A stretch of DNA of 64,000 bases from Earliella scabrosa. Its lineage: Eukaryota; Basidiomycota; Agaricomycetes; Polyporales; Polyporaceae. Both the position numbers and the translations under genes were made by a program. Positions 13,201 to 24,182 of this stretch are shown here, piece after piece. The stretch spans positions 682,001 through 746,000 of the forward strand of contig JABYQQ010000004.1 in the NCBI GenBank assembly GCA_022605405.1, written 5' to 3'. The notes beneath the pieces were generated by a model, which made no database searches, was not told where the DNA came from, and worked only from the letters and a program-made list of their open reading frames with translations. Each line of letters opens with the position of its first letter. Position 1 is the stretch's first letter.

Positions 13201-13883
13201 GATGTTGTCGTAGCCCGGAGGCCGCGACATCGCTGTGACCGAGGACAACGTCGACGAGTACATCCGCGAAGTCATCGATGCTATCATCGGGAAGGGCGCT
13301 GCAGCGCAAGCGCAAGCGTTCCGTGAAGGGTTCTCGAAGGTTTTCCCAATCGCCGACCTGCAAGCGTTCACTTCCGACGAGCTCGTCATGCTGTTCGGCA
13401 ATGCGGATGAAGATTGGTCAATTGAGAGTACGTATGATTGTCAAATGCCTATGCCCTGATGCTCACGATTCTCCCGCAGCCCTGAGTGAAGCGTTGAAGG
13501 CGGACCACGGCTTCCATGTCGAGAGTCGGGCGATTCGCGATCTCGTCGAGATCATGTCCGAGTACGACGCACCGACGCGTCGCAGCTACTTGCAGTTCAT
13601 CACTGGAAGCCCGAAGTTGCCCATCGGCGGTACGTCTTGTCTGTCAAGTGTAGACGTCTAGTCATGATCTGACCTCATTCGTGCAGGCTTCCGGGGACTG
13701 AACCCTCCACTGACCGTGGTTCGAAAGCCACACGAAGCGCCGCTGACCGCAGACGACTACCTGCCCAGCGTCATGACGTGCGTCAACTACCTCAAGCTGC
13801 CCGAGTATTCGACCAAGGCGGTCATGCGCGAGAAATTGTCGATCGCAATGAAAGAGGGTGTAGGGAGCTTCCACCTGTCCTGA
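7259..13883 (+). CDS. UFD4: HECT E3 ubiquitin ligase UFD4/TRIP12
   Basis: This is the HECT-type ligase of the ubiquitin-fusion degradation pathway. It extends ubiquitin chains on substrates for the proteasome. The start is MDSTQPQAA at 7259. The N-terminal region is basic and then acidic, disordered and nuclear-signal-like. Armadillo-type repeats span about 8100-9300 ([47 protein letters not shown]). A long linker follows, then the family hallmark [19 protein letters not shown] at about 12185-12240. The HECT domain runs from about 12400 to the end. The catalytic Cys is the TGC at 13779-13781 in [14 protein letters not shown]. Sixteen or so short introns give an uninterrupted protein of about 1,850 residues ending GVGSFHLS. 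The neighbour RPT4 encodes a proteasome ATPase; yeast Ufd4 is, as I recall, known to bind proteasome ATPases. Splice joins were checked mainly by motif continuity. Confidence 0.95.
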
Positions 13884-14080
13884 GTCCGCAGAATGCCTAT
13901 TGCTAGTTCCAGTACCATGTAGTATCATCGTTGCCGTCTATCATCTGTGCTATTATCGTCATGTCCAGTAGATCGCATTTTTCTCCGCTCGTTATAATCA
14001 GGACACTAATCTTGCTTGCCGGACGTGTGCTACGAGGGTGTTCTATTACAATCGAACTCATTGGACGACCTTGGTACACA

Positions 14081-14346
14081 GGGGGCATGAGCCCATGTAA
14101 CTACCAGTTACATCCTGGTCACATTGTGTTTAATGTCCAAATATGATTGCTATGTTCCTGAGGCGTCACATGCTGGAAACATTCAAAATGCGCCAGGTTT
14201 CCGCGTTACATCCTGGATACATTTTGAATGCCACTTGTATCCAGCATGTATCCAACATGTGACACTTCAACACATGGTTGATACATTTGGACTCTAATCG
14301 CGATGTGACCAAAATGTAACGATGAGTTACATGGCTTCATGCCCCC
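14081..14346. mobile_element. MITE-like element with ~62-bp terminal inverted repeats
   Basis: The left end begins GGGGGCATGAGCCCATGTAA. The reverse complement of the right end begins GGGGGCATGAAGCCATGTAA. About 49 of the first 62 bases match between the two arms. A second, inner inverted pair surrounds the middle (CATGCTGGAAACATTC / ATCCAGCATG types), so the whole 266 bases could fold on itself. There is no coding capacity and I saw no convincing target-site duplication. It sits between the UFD4 stop and tRNA-Pro. It is most likely a non-autonomous DNA transposon; the superfamily is unknown. Confidence 0.7.
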
Positions 14347-14369
14347 AGCGGTGTCCCCATCAAAACAAA

Positions 14370-14453
14370 GGGCCTGGCCGGGAATTGAACCCGGGACCTC
14401 CTCCAAACGCTGTGAAGCCCTAAGAAGGAATCATACTACTAGACCACCAGGCC
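14370..14453 (-). tRNA. tRNA-Pro(AGG) with 12-nt intron
   Basis: Read on the minus strand, the acceptor stem GGCCTGG pairs with CCAGGCC. The D arm is GTCTAGTAGTATGAT-like, and the T arm holds GGTTCAA between CCCGG/CCGGG. The anticodon stem CCTTC pairs with GGAGG (one G-U) and encloses TTAGGG, an intron of about 12 nt (CTTCACAGCGTT), then T38. This gives anticodon AGG. The intron lies at the canonical position after nucleotide 37. The mature length is 72 nt before CCA addition. It lies 24 bp from the MITE-like element and upstream of RPT4 on the opposite strand. Confidence 0.9.
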
Positions 14454-14597
14454 TTGTGAAGCTGCTACCCGTTTTGCAATATGGGCTGCCCAGGACGCGA
14501 AAGGACGCGTCACTTCGCGCGCGTTGGGCTTACGCGTCCGACGCGCGTAGCACAATCCTCGTCCGCTTCCTCTTGTGTCGTACCACCGCCAGTCACA

Positions 14598-16234
14598 ATG
14601 TCTTCCGCACAAGCTTCAACATCTGCGAACACGATGGATCAACGAAGGAAGGATGCCCTGAAGGGGTACAGAGAGGTATGCACATCCGTCCGCCCCAGAC
14701 GAACGCGAGACTTATACATCACCAGAAAATGCGGCAACATGAGAACAGCAGCCAGCACCTGAAGAACCGTACGTCCATTATGCGCACACATGGCTCTAGT
14801 TTGACTTAGCTATGGTCAGTACGATTCTCTTTGAAGGACCTGGAGAAGGATTTTGAGAAGACGGAGGACGACATCAAGGCCGTACAATCCGTCGGTCAGA
14901 TCATTGGCGAGGTTATGAAGCAGTTGGATGACGAACGATGTGCGCACAACCTTCCTTATTTAATTTCAAGCCCATTGATTCGAAACCCCCTTCAGTTATC
15001 GTGAAGGCATCCTCCGGGCCTCGCTATGTTGTCTCCTACCGCCCAACCCTACCTGTCGCAAAGCTCAAGATGGGGACGCGCGTCAGCCTTGACATGACGA
15101 CTCTGACAATCATGCGCATCCTGCCACGCGAGGTCGATCCACTAGTCTACAAGATGAGCTTGGAGGATCCCGGAGGAGCGAGCTTTGCCGGCATTGGTGG
15201 GCTGGGGGAGCAGGTCCGAGAACTGCGTGAGGTACGTATTTTGTTGCGCTGTTCTTGCTACGTACATGTCGAACATCGCCTTCGGTACAGGTTATCGAGC
15301 TCCCACTACTGAACCCCGAGCTCTTCCTCCGAGTGGGTATCAAGCCTCCAAAGGGCGTGCTCCTCTACGGTCCGCCAGGAACGGGCAAGACCTTGCTCGC
15401 GCGTGCAGTCGCAGCCACCCTCAACACCAACTTCCTCAAGGTCGTGTCCAGTGCGATCGTCGACAAGTACATTGGCGAGTCGGCGCGTGTGGTGCGTGAG
15501 ATGTTCGGGTATGCGCGCGAACACGAACCTTGCGTCATCTTCATGGATGAGATTGATGCCATCGGTGGACGACGGTTCTCGGAGGGTACAAGTGCGGATC
15601 GAGAGATTCAGCGGACACTTATGGAGGTTCGTCTCATTCTGTCGTGACTACTCATAATACTCACGTCGTGTCCGTTACAGCTCCTGAACCAGATGGACGG
15701 TTTTGACTCTCTAGGGCGCACCAAGCTCATCATGGCTACGAACCGACCTGACACGCTGGATCCTGCACTCCTTCGGCCTGGTCGTCTGGACAGGAAGATT
15801 GAGATTCCACTCCCCAACGAGCAGGCACGACTAGAGATCCTCAAGATTCACTCACAGCCGGTCAACAAGAGCGGCGAGATTGATTACGAGGCAATTGTCA
15901 AAGTAAGGATTATGATACGCTGCGATGTTACACTGGCGTCTCATATCTACCTCGTGTAGCTCTCGGACGGCTTCAACGGTGCTGATCTGCGTAACGTCGT
16001 GACGGAGGCGGGCATGTTCGCTATTCGTGATGACCGGTACGTGCCCTAGCTTCTCCAGGGTTCTGGTGTGTCCGTTGACATATCATCGCAGAGAATACAT
16101 AATCCAGGAAGATCTCACGAAAGCAGCACGGAAAGTGGGTGAGGCGAAGAAGCATGAGAGTGAGTCACAGATCTACCACATTGTCGATTTTCGCTGACGG
16201 GTATCCTACAGCAAAATTGGAGTATTCAGCATAG
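14598..16234 (+). CDS. RPT4: 26S proteasome regulatory ATPase Rpt4
   Basis: This is an AAA+ subunit of the 19S base ring (PSMC6/10B type), which unfolds ubiquitinated substrates. The start is [13 protein letters not shown] at 14598. The N-terminal coiled coil ([20 protein letters not shown]) is rebuilt across an intron at about 14769-14819. The OB segment follows with RYVVSYRP and the family-specific block [18 protein letters not shown]. Walker A is GPPGTGKT at about 15369-15392, and Walker B is [14 protein letters not shown]. The sensor/SRH region is [15 protein letters not shown]. The end is KLEYSA with TAG at 16232-16234. There is no HbYX tail, as expected for Rpt4. About seven short introns give a normal family length near 390-400 residues. 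The Rpt4 assignment rests on the REVDPLVY block and the N-terminus, not only on AAA motifs. Confidence 0.97.
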
Positions 16235-17150
16235 AGATACCGGACATTGTTGGCTCATGTATTATATCATCCGTCGCGTTCTGCAACTTCGGACTCTTGC
16301 AGGTGGACACATGAGAGGTTCGTTGCGGACTGACGAAGCCTTGACTTGTGTCAAGAACGAATTTCGGCGGCATACAGCGACGAAGAGGGCCGGGTATCTT
16401 GACGGCGGTTTGCCCTGCCTCCGTCCCAAGTTGCCAGGTGCAGCCGAATCGGTAAGCCAAGGTCGGTAAGCCAAGGTCGCACTCTCTGTCGAATGAGACC
16501 ATCAGGGTGATCCTCTTTGAATTAGTGCTACTACTGTTGTCTCTGCGATTGCTTGTGTATGAGGTGGATACCGTAGCCCCTAACTCCCTGGTACCTCGAG
16601 TCAAGAGTTTGGAGCCATGGTCTATCGGTGCCTCTATCTTAGCCTATCGCCGCGCAGGGAGAAGGCACAAACCCACCGATTTGTTGATGTTCATCATGAA
16701 AGGTTATTACTCATTGCTATTCATGGAGAACCCGGGTCCACGTTTCTGGCGCAGGAGCGTGAACTTCTCATCCACGTCCCATCTTTCTCACATACCACAG
16801 TACGTTCTGCAACCCTATCTATGCACCATCTATTCGCAATCTGGTTCGCGCTCAATACAACTGAACGTATTCTTCGCAGGTGCTACCTCCGAGTCATCTC
16901 AGCATCGTCTGGCGGAGATAGCACATGTTTGTGTCCGATCGGAGGACTGGGCGTCCTGCAAGCACTACCATCTACGTCGCGCAAAAATGGTAGTACAGCG
17001 GCGCGATCGTGAGGCTAACGTGCGAAGGCTTCGGTACCAGTTTGTCTGACGCATTCACTGTGTGACCCACACCAAACTCCTGCAAACCATGTCCATGGGC
17101 ATGTCCATGCGGATGGGCACGACCGCGCGACCCATCTCACGCCCCGAGGG
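16235..17150. other. Gene-poor spacer between RPT4 and the SDR gene
   Basis: I see no supportable gene here. Open frames on both strands lack recognisable domains or splice-linked continuity. A 14-15 bp motif, GGTAAGCCAAGGTC, is duplicated in tandem at about 16450-16478. Confidence 0.5.
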
Positions 17151-17151
17151 C

Positions 17152-17158
17152 ATAAAAG
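17152..17158 (+). promoter_or_regulatory. TATA-like box for the SDR gene
   Basis: The sequence ATAAAAG lies 45-51 bases before the ATG at 17203, in otherwise GC-rich DNA. It is a plausible core promoter element, supported by position and sequence only. Confidence 0.45.
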
Positions 17159-17202
17159 GGGTGTTGTGCTGAGTACGGTCTGTATCTTCGCTGCTGCTGA
17201 CC

Positions 17203-18194
17203 ATGGCGACCTCCCAACAGTACACCTGGCTCATCACTGGGTGCGTCATCCCCGTCCTCGTCCTAGCCATGCTCCGAGCCTGACATGGACTTATCTTCCC
17301 TGGCAGCTGCTCTCGCGGCATCGGGCTGGAGCTCACGAAGACCCTCCTCCAGTCTCCGGAGAACTTCATCATCGCGACCGCGCGAGACCCCGCGAGGGCG
17401 ACGGCGCTGCACGGGCTGAAGGAGACTGCTAAGGGCACGCTGCGGGTCATCAAGCTCGACGTCGACGACAATGACGGGATCCAGAGCTCTTACGAGGAGG
17501 TCGCGTCCATCGTCGGCGACAAGGGTCTCGACTACCTCGTCAACAACGCGGCGATCGTGCGTGTTCCCCTCATCTCCCCACTCGCGTGAGCTAACTCGCG
17601 TCTTGCGTTCGCTGCACAACTCCTCGATAGAACCAAGAAGTGGACACGGCGTTCACGATGAACATCGACGGATGGGGCAAGGTGTTCAAGACGAACGTCG
17701 CTGCGCCCGCGCTGATGGCGCAGGTCTACCTCCCTCTCGTCGAGATGAGCGAGAAGAAGACCATTGTCAACGTCTCGAGCTCGCTCGGCGCATTCGGCTA
17801 CGGGTACGGCGAGACGTGGGCCTCGTACGCGATCACGAAGACCGCGCTGAACATGCTTGTACGTCCCTCCTTTCCCGTTGATCTCCCCCATGCCATACTA
17901 ACGGACCCCGTGCTTTCCCATGCATGTAGACGTACAAGCAGAACAAGGAGCGGCCGGACTTGATGATCATATCTCTATGCCCTGGATGGGTTAAGACCGG
18001 TGAGTTCCAGCCCTCGTTAGAGAAGGTTGGGATCCCTCACTATCGATGGTATGCACTGCGTAGATATGGGTGGAGATGAGGCACCGCTCACGTTGCAGGA
18101 AAGCGTGCCCGCCGTGGCGAAGGTCCTCACATCGCTGAAGTCAGAGGACAATGGACGACTTATCAATTACCGGCACGAGATTGTGCCCTGGTGA
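17203..18194 (+). CDS. Short-chain dehydrogenase/reductase (C-factor-like)
   Basis: This is an NAD(P)-dependent oxidoreductase of the classical SDR superfamily; the substrate is unknown. The start is MATSQQYTWLITG at 17203. The cofactor motif TGCSRGIG is completed across the first intron (about 17240-17305). NNAAI matches the NNAG motif. The active-site Ser lies in VSSSLGAFG and the catalytic pair in YAITK (YxxxK). Further introns fall near 17556-17631, 17861-17930 and 18000-18061. The protein ends NYRHEIVPW with TGA at 18192-18194. The predicted length of about 245 residues suits the family. The overall pattern, with a short C-terminus after PGWVKTDMGG, resembles C-factor-type SDRs. It stands alone between the housekeeping block and the membrane-protein island. 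Confidence 0.9.
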
Positions 18195-19280
18195 GCTGAA
18201 GGCTCGTAGGGGGGTGTGGGTTTAGGCACCTTGTGGTCCAATACCCTCCACACGTCGACGTCGGAGTCGGCTCCCGGAAATTCGAAGTAACTTATCGTTC
18301 GTAGAGTGGCAATAGAGGTCGTAGTTCAATGACGTGGCGAGTTGTGGTACCGTGTCCTGAGACTGCGAACGCTACAGCCGCGAGCTCACGAAGACGTGGA
18401 AGAGGGACCTTTCTGGGCATGGGATGATCGCTGAATGTGACTCCAATCACAGCTTGGGGGAAGCTGCGACGCCGCAGTCCTCACGGGTTTCCAGGCCCTG
18501 AGACAAGATACTCACGATGTCAAAGGGCAGTAATAGGTGGTTGCACATGGCCAATCACCCGACTGTCTAGAGGTGAGAATGCTTAAGATATGTGGCAGAA
18601 GTTGGCAGCAGAACTCTTTAGTACATGACCGTCACCGACGGGCGTCTGTACTACCTTTTTGGTCGCATCGGCCCTCATCGGCCTCCAACGAGTTCGGACG
18701 CTTGCTCTTGCCAACCCAACTTCAACCATGTACACCAGCCGCCAACAGAGCCATACACAAGCGTGCACACAATTGTTCATTGTTGCCTGTACGTGATCTG
18801 ACATCCTTGGTCTTCCCATCCTGACGGTCGAGTGGCCTTCAGCCTGTTTAGTAACTCACGGCGTGTCTGTGGTGTCATTAGTAGGTGCTGATGCACGAGC
18901 GAATAATGCCTACCTCATCGTGAGTGCATCTGACCATCGGAAGATGACCACATCTTGCTGGCTGTACTCACGTTTCGGCATATATGTACGTGTTTCGCGG
19001 ATCAACCTGGGATCGACTGCCCGCCGCGCCCAGTATTTGATATTTTCAGCGCATATGAGCATGCAGTGCACCTCGCTAGACTCAACGAGGCGCAAATTGT
19101 GCTCCTCGTCTAGTGCGCGCAGTGGGCTGCGGTGCGAGAGCAAGACCCCGTTCCGTTCCTGGATTGTTCGGAGCGACAGGTGCACTGCCATCGGTGAGGG
19201 TATCTATATAGCGAATGCCCCACTCAGGCTGTGCGGAGTCCCTTGGATCTTGCCTGCTTCCTACCAGGCTCAGGCTCACC
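18195..19280. other. Spacer at left border of the membrane-protein island
   Basis: I find no gene I can support. Several short frames exist on both strands, but none shows DUF6533 or other known signatures. The region contains the promoter of the first island gene. Confidence 0.5.
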
Positions 19281-21016
19281 ATGGCTTCCGTAGGTCCTGA
19301 TGCGTCTATGATCGTTGAAGTCATCCATTCCCTGTAAGTCCGTTCTTAGTACGAGACTAGAACGAGCATGCTCACATCGCCACACCCTCACCCAGGACCA
19401 TCGCGAGTGACTGCGAAGTTGCAGCATTAGGTTTGCACGTGTCACTCCTGGCTATGTGCGCACGAATCTTACGCTATCTTACAGCATTTATTGTCTGGGA
19501 GCACTTGATCACCCTCGATCAGGAAATACGATATTTCTGGAGGCGCCATGTCACCGGCGCTGCCGTGCTATTCATGCTGAATCGATACATAGTTCTGGTG
19601 CTGTACGCGTTAAACGTGTCCGCTGAGTTCATTTCCTTCACGGACGAGGTACGTCCATGTATGCATGTACTTGCCAAATGATTGTGCTAATCTTTGATCT
19701 TCTAGACGTGCGTTCCGACGAGTTTCCCTTATATCTCGCTTGTACTGAGACCATCGCAGGTGTCCGGTGCTTGCCAGGGCAACGTACGGACTCGGAGTTG
19801 TACAGTATCTTCCCTGGGCAGGTGCGCGAGCAGTGAAGTTACAACATCACGATTCGCTAACGCTCCGGCTGCAGTCTTCTCGGGGATGCGAGCATTCGCG
19901 TTGACCCGAAGTCGGATACTCTCAAGTGCCATTCTCCTACTGTCGCTTGTCCCTTTCGCTATCAATCTTGTGCGTGAGAAGTGCTTGATTAGTCGTATTT
20001 GTCGGTATCTGAGTACGCCCGAAGGTGCCATATGGGCTCGGGCTGTCCGCTGTCAACGATCCTGTGTTTGGATGTACCCCCATTAACCCGGTCAGTCCCC
20101 GCCTGTCTCTCATGTAAGTGTGTTACATCATCTTCTATTGTCGTGCACTAATCTGAGTTCACCCAAAGTTGTACGTGATAGATGCGGGCATCTATGAGGG
20201 GACCCTACTGAAACCTCTATCTCGTCAAGTGACTGTCGCCTCACGATCAAGTCTTATTGTTGCGGACGCGCTCTTAATCATCACAACGTGGTATGCATTG
20301 CGCCGAACGGTGGCAGTCAAATGTGATAGCAGAGTCTCAAAGAAGTCGTTCTCTCATGTCCTCCTTGTTGACGGTGAGCCTTACTGCCTTTAAGTGTCTC
20401 GGAGGTCTTGGCTGATATGATTACCAGGTACTGTGTACTTTTGGTGAGCAAGTAGCCTCCATGCTGCCAACATGTTGGCAACTCACGCTCTTGTCAAATA
20501 GCGTGCTGTTAGCTTCGAACATTCTCCACCTCGTTTGCACCATGCTCTCGGCAAGTTCCTTTCTTCCATCGTGGGATGGCTACTCACAGCCACCCTAGAT
20601 CGCAATAGTATTCCAAACCTCGAGCTACGTCACACTCTTTACAAATCCGTACGTCCCCGCAGGGTGTCCGCGGATGGCTACCCGGTATGCGCTGACGATC
20701 AGGGTACTGCCTCCACAGCATCACCGCCGTAATAGTCTCGCGATTCCTTCTCCACCTGCAGAGCGCGAACCATCAGGCGGTTCACATGAGCACCATAGAT
20801 GGGACCGACGATCCGTATTCGTCTGGGCTTGAAACAATGGTGTTCGAGCCCAGTGCCACTTCCCAATCGGCGACGGATGTCTCCCGTACCAGTACTCGAC
20901 GATACTCGCTGGCGGAACGGGAGGTGAACAGCGTTGAGCTTGATCAGCTTGTTGATAGACCTACGCCTGCGGGGCACTTACATAGAGCCAAGCATGCCTT
21001 GGGCTATCCGGCGTGA
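19281..21016 (+). CDS. DUF6533 seven-TM-like membrane protein, copy A
   Basis: This is a fungal polytopic membrane protein of unknown function, the first of seven tandem paralogues. Exon 1 is MASVGPDASMIVEVIHS and exon 2 is TIASDCEVAAL. The DUF6533 core exon (19476-19647) reads FIVWEHLITLDQEIRYFWRR, then GAAVLFMLNRY. Later exons give VVQYLPWA; FSGMRAFALTRSRIL plus a hydrophobic helix; NDPVFGCTPINP; VASRSSLIVADALLIITTW; and the last segment ITAVIVSRFLLHLQSAN. The soluble tail ends HRAKHALGYPA with TGA at 21014-21016. About nine short introns are needed. Its tail has only the first half of the motif shared by other copies (ETMVF). I see no stop or frameshift inside recognised exons. Function cannot be inferred beyond a membrane location. 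Confidence 0.82.
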
Positions 21017-21050
21017 GTTCAGTTGGTCATAGTTATGATCGGGTATACCG

Positions 21051-21066
21051 CACACACACACACACA
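21051..21066. repeat. (CA)8 microsatellite
   Basis: Eight CA dinucleotides occur in a row, in the spacer between copies A and B. Confidence 0.9.
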
Positions 21067-21615
21067 TCGAGTCCCGAGGGTACCATGTACTACTAGGTGA
21101 GCGGCAGTACTGCACTATTTGTTCACGCGCGTACTCACGCTTATCGCTCCCACCCGCCCATATCTCTCACAGCCTTCTTCTATCCGTATCCGCGTTTCCT
21201 TCTTCCTAGGATCTGCGCATCCGCGTGTCGCCTGCCGGCGCAATCCAGTTCAACCCTATTTTTGATGGCGCATTGGATGCGCCTGAAATCTGCGGAAACC
21301 TTGCGGCTATACTGGTGGGTGCACGGCTTGGGAGCTTCTGGCTCCCCGCGCCCCGACGATCGCATGATACCAATTCTCCATGATGGGCCGAGGAGCGGAT
21401 GAAAGACGGTGGTTACGCTCATGATTATTCGCGCGTCATTGCATCCAGAGCGTTTGTACCCAAGGTTCAGCCTGACATATACAGGTATGTAGGACGTTAC
21501 CTTTGGAGGAGGAGGAAGAACGCTCGCAACTGGCTAACGTAAGGATGCTGTAGCTGATATAACACGCAGCGAGTTGCTCCATGTATGTTCTATTTCCTAC
21601 CCTTTCCATCCGACC

Positions 21616-23304
21616 ATGTCCTCCGCCACTGATTTGGAGCAGATTGAAGACGTTGCGAGCATGTGAGTATGTCTCCTGTCCTAGAGGTGTGCGGGTAGTG
21701 TACTGATGGCGCCTACATTTGTCTGTCTCAGTATCCTCAATAACTACTGTATCATCGCTGCGGGCGGTGAGCCTCAGCCGAGCCGTTTCGCGCGCACACC
21801 TGACTGAACTTCACCCCTGGTCGGCTCAGCCTTCTTGTTGTACGACTACGCTATCACGGTCGACCGCGAGATTGCGTCTTTTTGGCACGGCATGACCAGC
21901 GGAGCCACGGTGCTCTTCTTCACGAACCGATACCTCAACGTCGTCGTCAAAATCATGGGTTTGATCGAGTTCGGGCAGTTCTCAGACGAAGTGCGTATGG
22001 TCTATCACAGTACCTGTGGTCTTTGCTGACCGGTGTGTACACCAGAGGTTGGAGGATCAGCTGCATCGCAGCAGCTGACGTTCACGCTCCCTATCACAGT
22101 TGTGCGACCTACGCACGAGCACTGGCGATATTACACATTATCTTCTATCTTCCGTGGGCCGGTGAGTACTTTGTTCCCCTCGCTCACTCTGCGAGGTCGC
22201 ATGGCTGAGGCAGAAGTCGAGTGTTCTCTGGCCTACGAGCCTATGCTCTAAGCAAGCATATGCTCCTGTCGGGCTTCATCTGTGCACTATCCCTTGCTCC
22301 GTTCGGAATCAACGTGGTGCGTAGCTACCCCCATTGGATGGCATTCTCTCATGGTATACTATAGGCTCGATTCAGTTTCGACCTCACGGGAACCAATGAT
22401 CCTGTCTTCGGCTGTTTTGGAGGCGATTCTGTCCCAAAAGCTCTGCAGCTAAAGTGAGGTCATCGCCCTCAGATAGCGCGCGCGACACTCACGAAGCTTC
22501 GCAGATGTGCGTTGACCCGAGCTGCGCACTGTTCACGCTGGCACACTCACTTCCTCCAGTTGTCATCATCTCCAGAACTTCCCTCATCGCCGCCGACTTG
22601 CTTCTCATCGTCATCACCGTGTGGAAGCTCCCCAGGCATGTATTTCGGTTCGACTCGTTCCATAGGGCTCGGCTGTCCCTCACAGGCGTTCTTTTTCGCG
22701 ACGGTAAGAGTCTGATCGCTTCTGCAAGCCTGAACGATGGCTGATACTAGTCTACTCATGTAGGTATTGTGTACTTCGGGTGAGTCGTTACCGTGGATCG
22801 ACCGCTTGATGTACTGAGCATGGTGTAGTACTATGATGATTCTGAACGTGCTGCATCTCACGTTCTCATTGCGATCGGTACGGTATTCCGACTTAGTAAC
22901 CTGCGACCACAATGCTGACTGGAGCTCGTGCAATTGACCATGTTTAGACGTTTGGCTTTAACGACAATGGAGCAAGCAACCTGACAGCGTTCACAGAACC
23001 GTAGGCTCTTTGACACTTGTGATACAGATACTCTGGCTTAACGGGACATTCATTCCACAGAGTCACCGCGGTGCTGGTCTCCAGATTCCTGCTCGATCTG
23101 CAGGAGGCTAACAGATCCGCCGTGGGGCTGGATACTCATGGCGATTTCTCGACCCTCGCGGAGGGCAACAGCATAACCTTCGCTGCTCGCGTTGTCGGCT
23201 CTCTTGGGTCGACCATCGACTATGGGATACTGGCCGAGAAGGCGTCCCGCGACACATCCTGGCAACATTCAGAGTCGATAGAGCTGGACTCTCGAGGCGA
23301 TTGA
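21616..23304 (+). CDS. DUF6533 seven-TM-like membrane protein, copy B
   Basis: This is the second tandem paralogue. Exon 1 is MSSATDLEQIEDVAS and exon 2 is ILNNYCIIAAG. The core exon (about 21829-21991) gives FLLYDYAITVDREIASFW and GATVLFFTNRYLNVV. Later exons give LAILHIIFYLPWA; FSGLRAYALSKHML with a hydrophobic helix; NDPVFGCFGG; IISRTSLIAADLLLIVITVW; MMILNVLHLTFS; and VTAVLVSRFLLDLQEANR. The tail carries SITFAARVVGSLGSTIDYG (23170-23223), a motif also seen in copies C and G. The stop TGA ends at 23304. Intron positions match those of copy A. It appears intact. Confidence 0.83.
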
Positions 23305-24182
23305 GCTTTTCCGAACTAAGATGTCAAGGATCCGGCCTAGTACGGTGTACGTAGCAATATCACATTTTCCAATGATCGGAAGAGGGCATGCTGTGCACGG
23401 CCGAGGATTGCGCTCACTGGAGCTTGAGGTGATATCTTGCTCGCGTTATCGAATCTGACGCGTCTTCCATTCATGCTACCCTACGTGTTGCTCCAACCTT
23501 GAGGCATGGCCTCACCAGCGTGGTATCGCGGGATCAGGCTCACACGACCATTCTTTTAGGATGTTGGCGCTAATATACGCACCCTGGACCACCGTCTCCC
23601 CCGCACACTGACATCGAGGGGTTCTAACGAATAATCAATCATCAAGTGCTAATCACGGACTTCCGCTCCATCATGGGTCTTTCACCGGAGAAGACACGAT
23701 CCGCATGTGCACATGGTGGCACCGAGTCTCAGCCTGAAGGACTTCCCAGACAAATTTGACTTCTGTGGGAGTGACTAGTTGTGCCACTTCCGCTTATCGC
23801 CGTGTCTCCGTAACCCCGCGGACACCCTTGTCCGTCAGTGTCCTGAGGGGCCCGGATTTGGCTATGTGCATATGACAAGATGCGCTTCGCTCTTCCACCC
23901 GAAGTGAGTATCCATTCCCTCTGACAATGCCTATGCTCATCCACACTGCCCGCAGTGGGCATTGTCTGATATTGTCACACGGAGTAGACCTTCGATGCTC
24001 GACCTCGGCGTACGAAGCTTGGAAAAACGTCCACGATGTCCTAGAGAGAGGATAAGGTTCAGTCGCGATGAACGGCTGATCGCGTTGACATGAATGGGCG
24101 AGGTGGGATATTAGTACTCCTCCAAGGAGCGAAACCTCACTATTCCCTGACCAGGACTTGCAACCAATCCGAACTGAGCGAA
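23305..24182. other. Spacer between copies B and C
   Basis: There is no supportable gene. Neither strand shows a recognisable domain. It must include the copy C promoter. Confidence 0.5.

Noticed and set aside
16507..17049. 180-residue open frame on the plus strand
   Set aside because: It has no recognisable domain, starts inside a region without coding bias and abuts the SDR promoter; probably chance.
21051..21066. CA repeat as a CRISPR or regulatory array
   Set aside because: It is a simple dinucleotide microsatellite. No CRISPR-like spaced repeats are present anywhere, as expected for a fungal genome.
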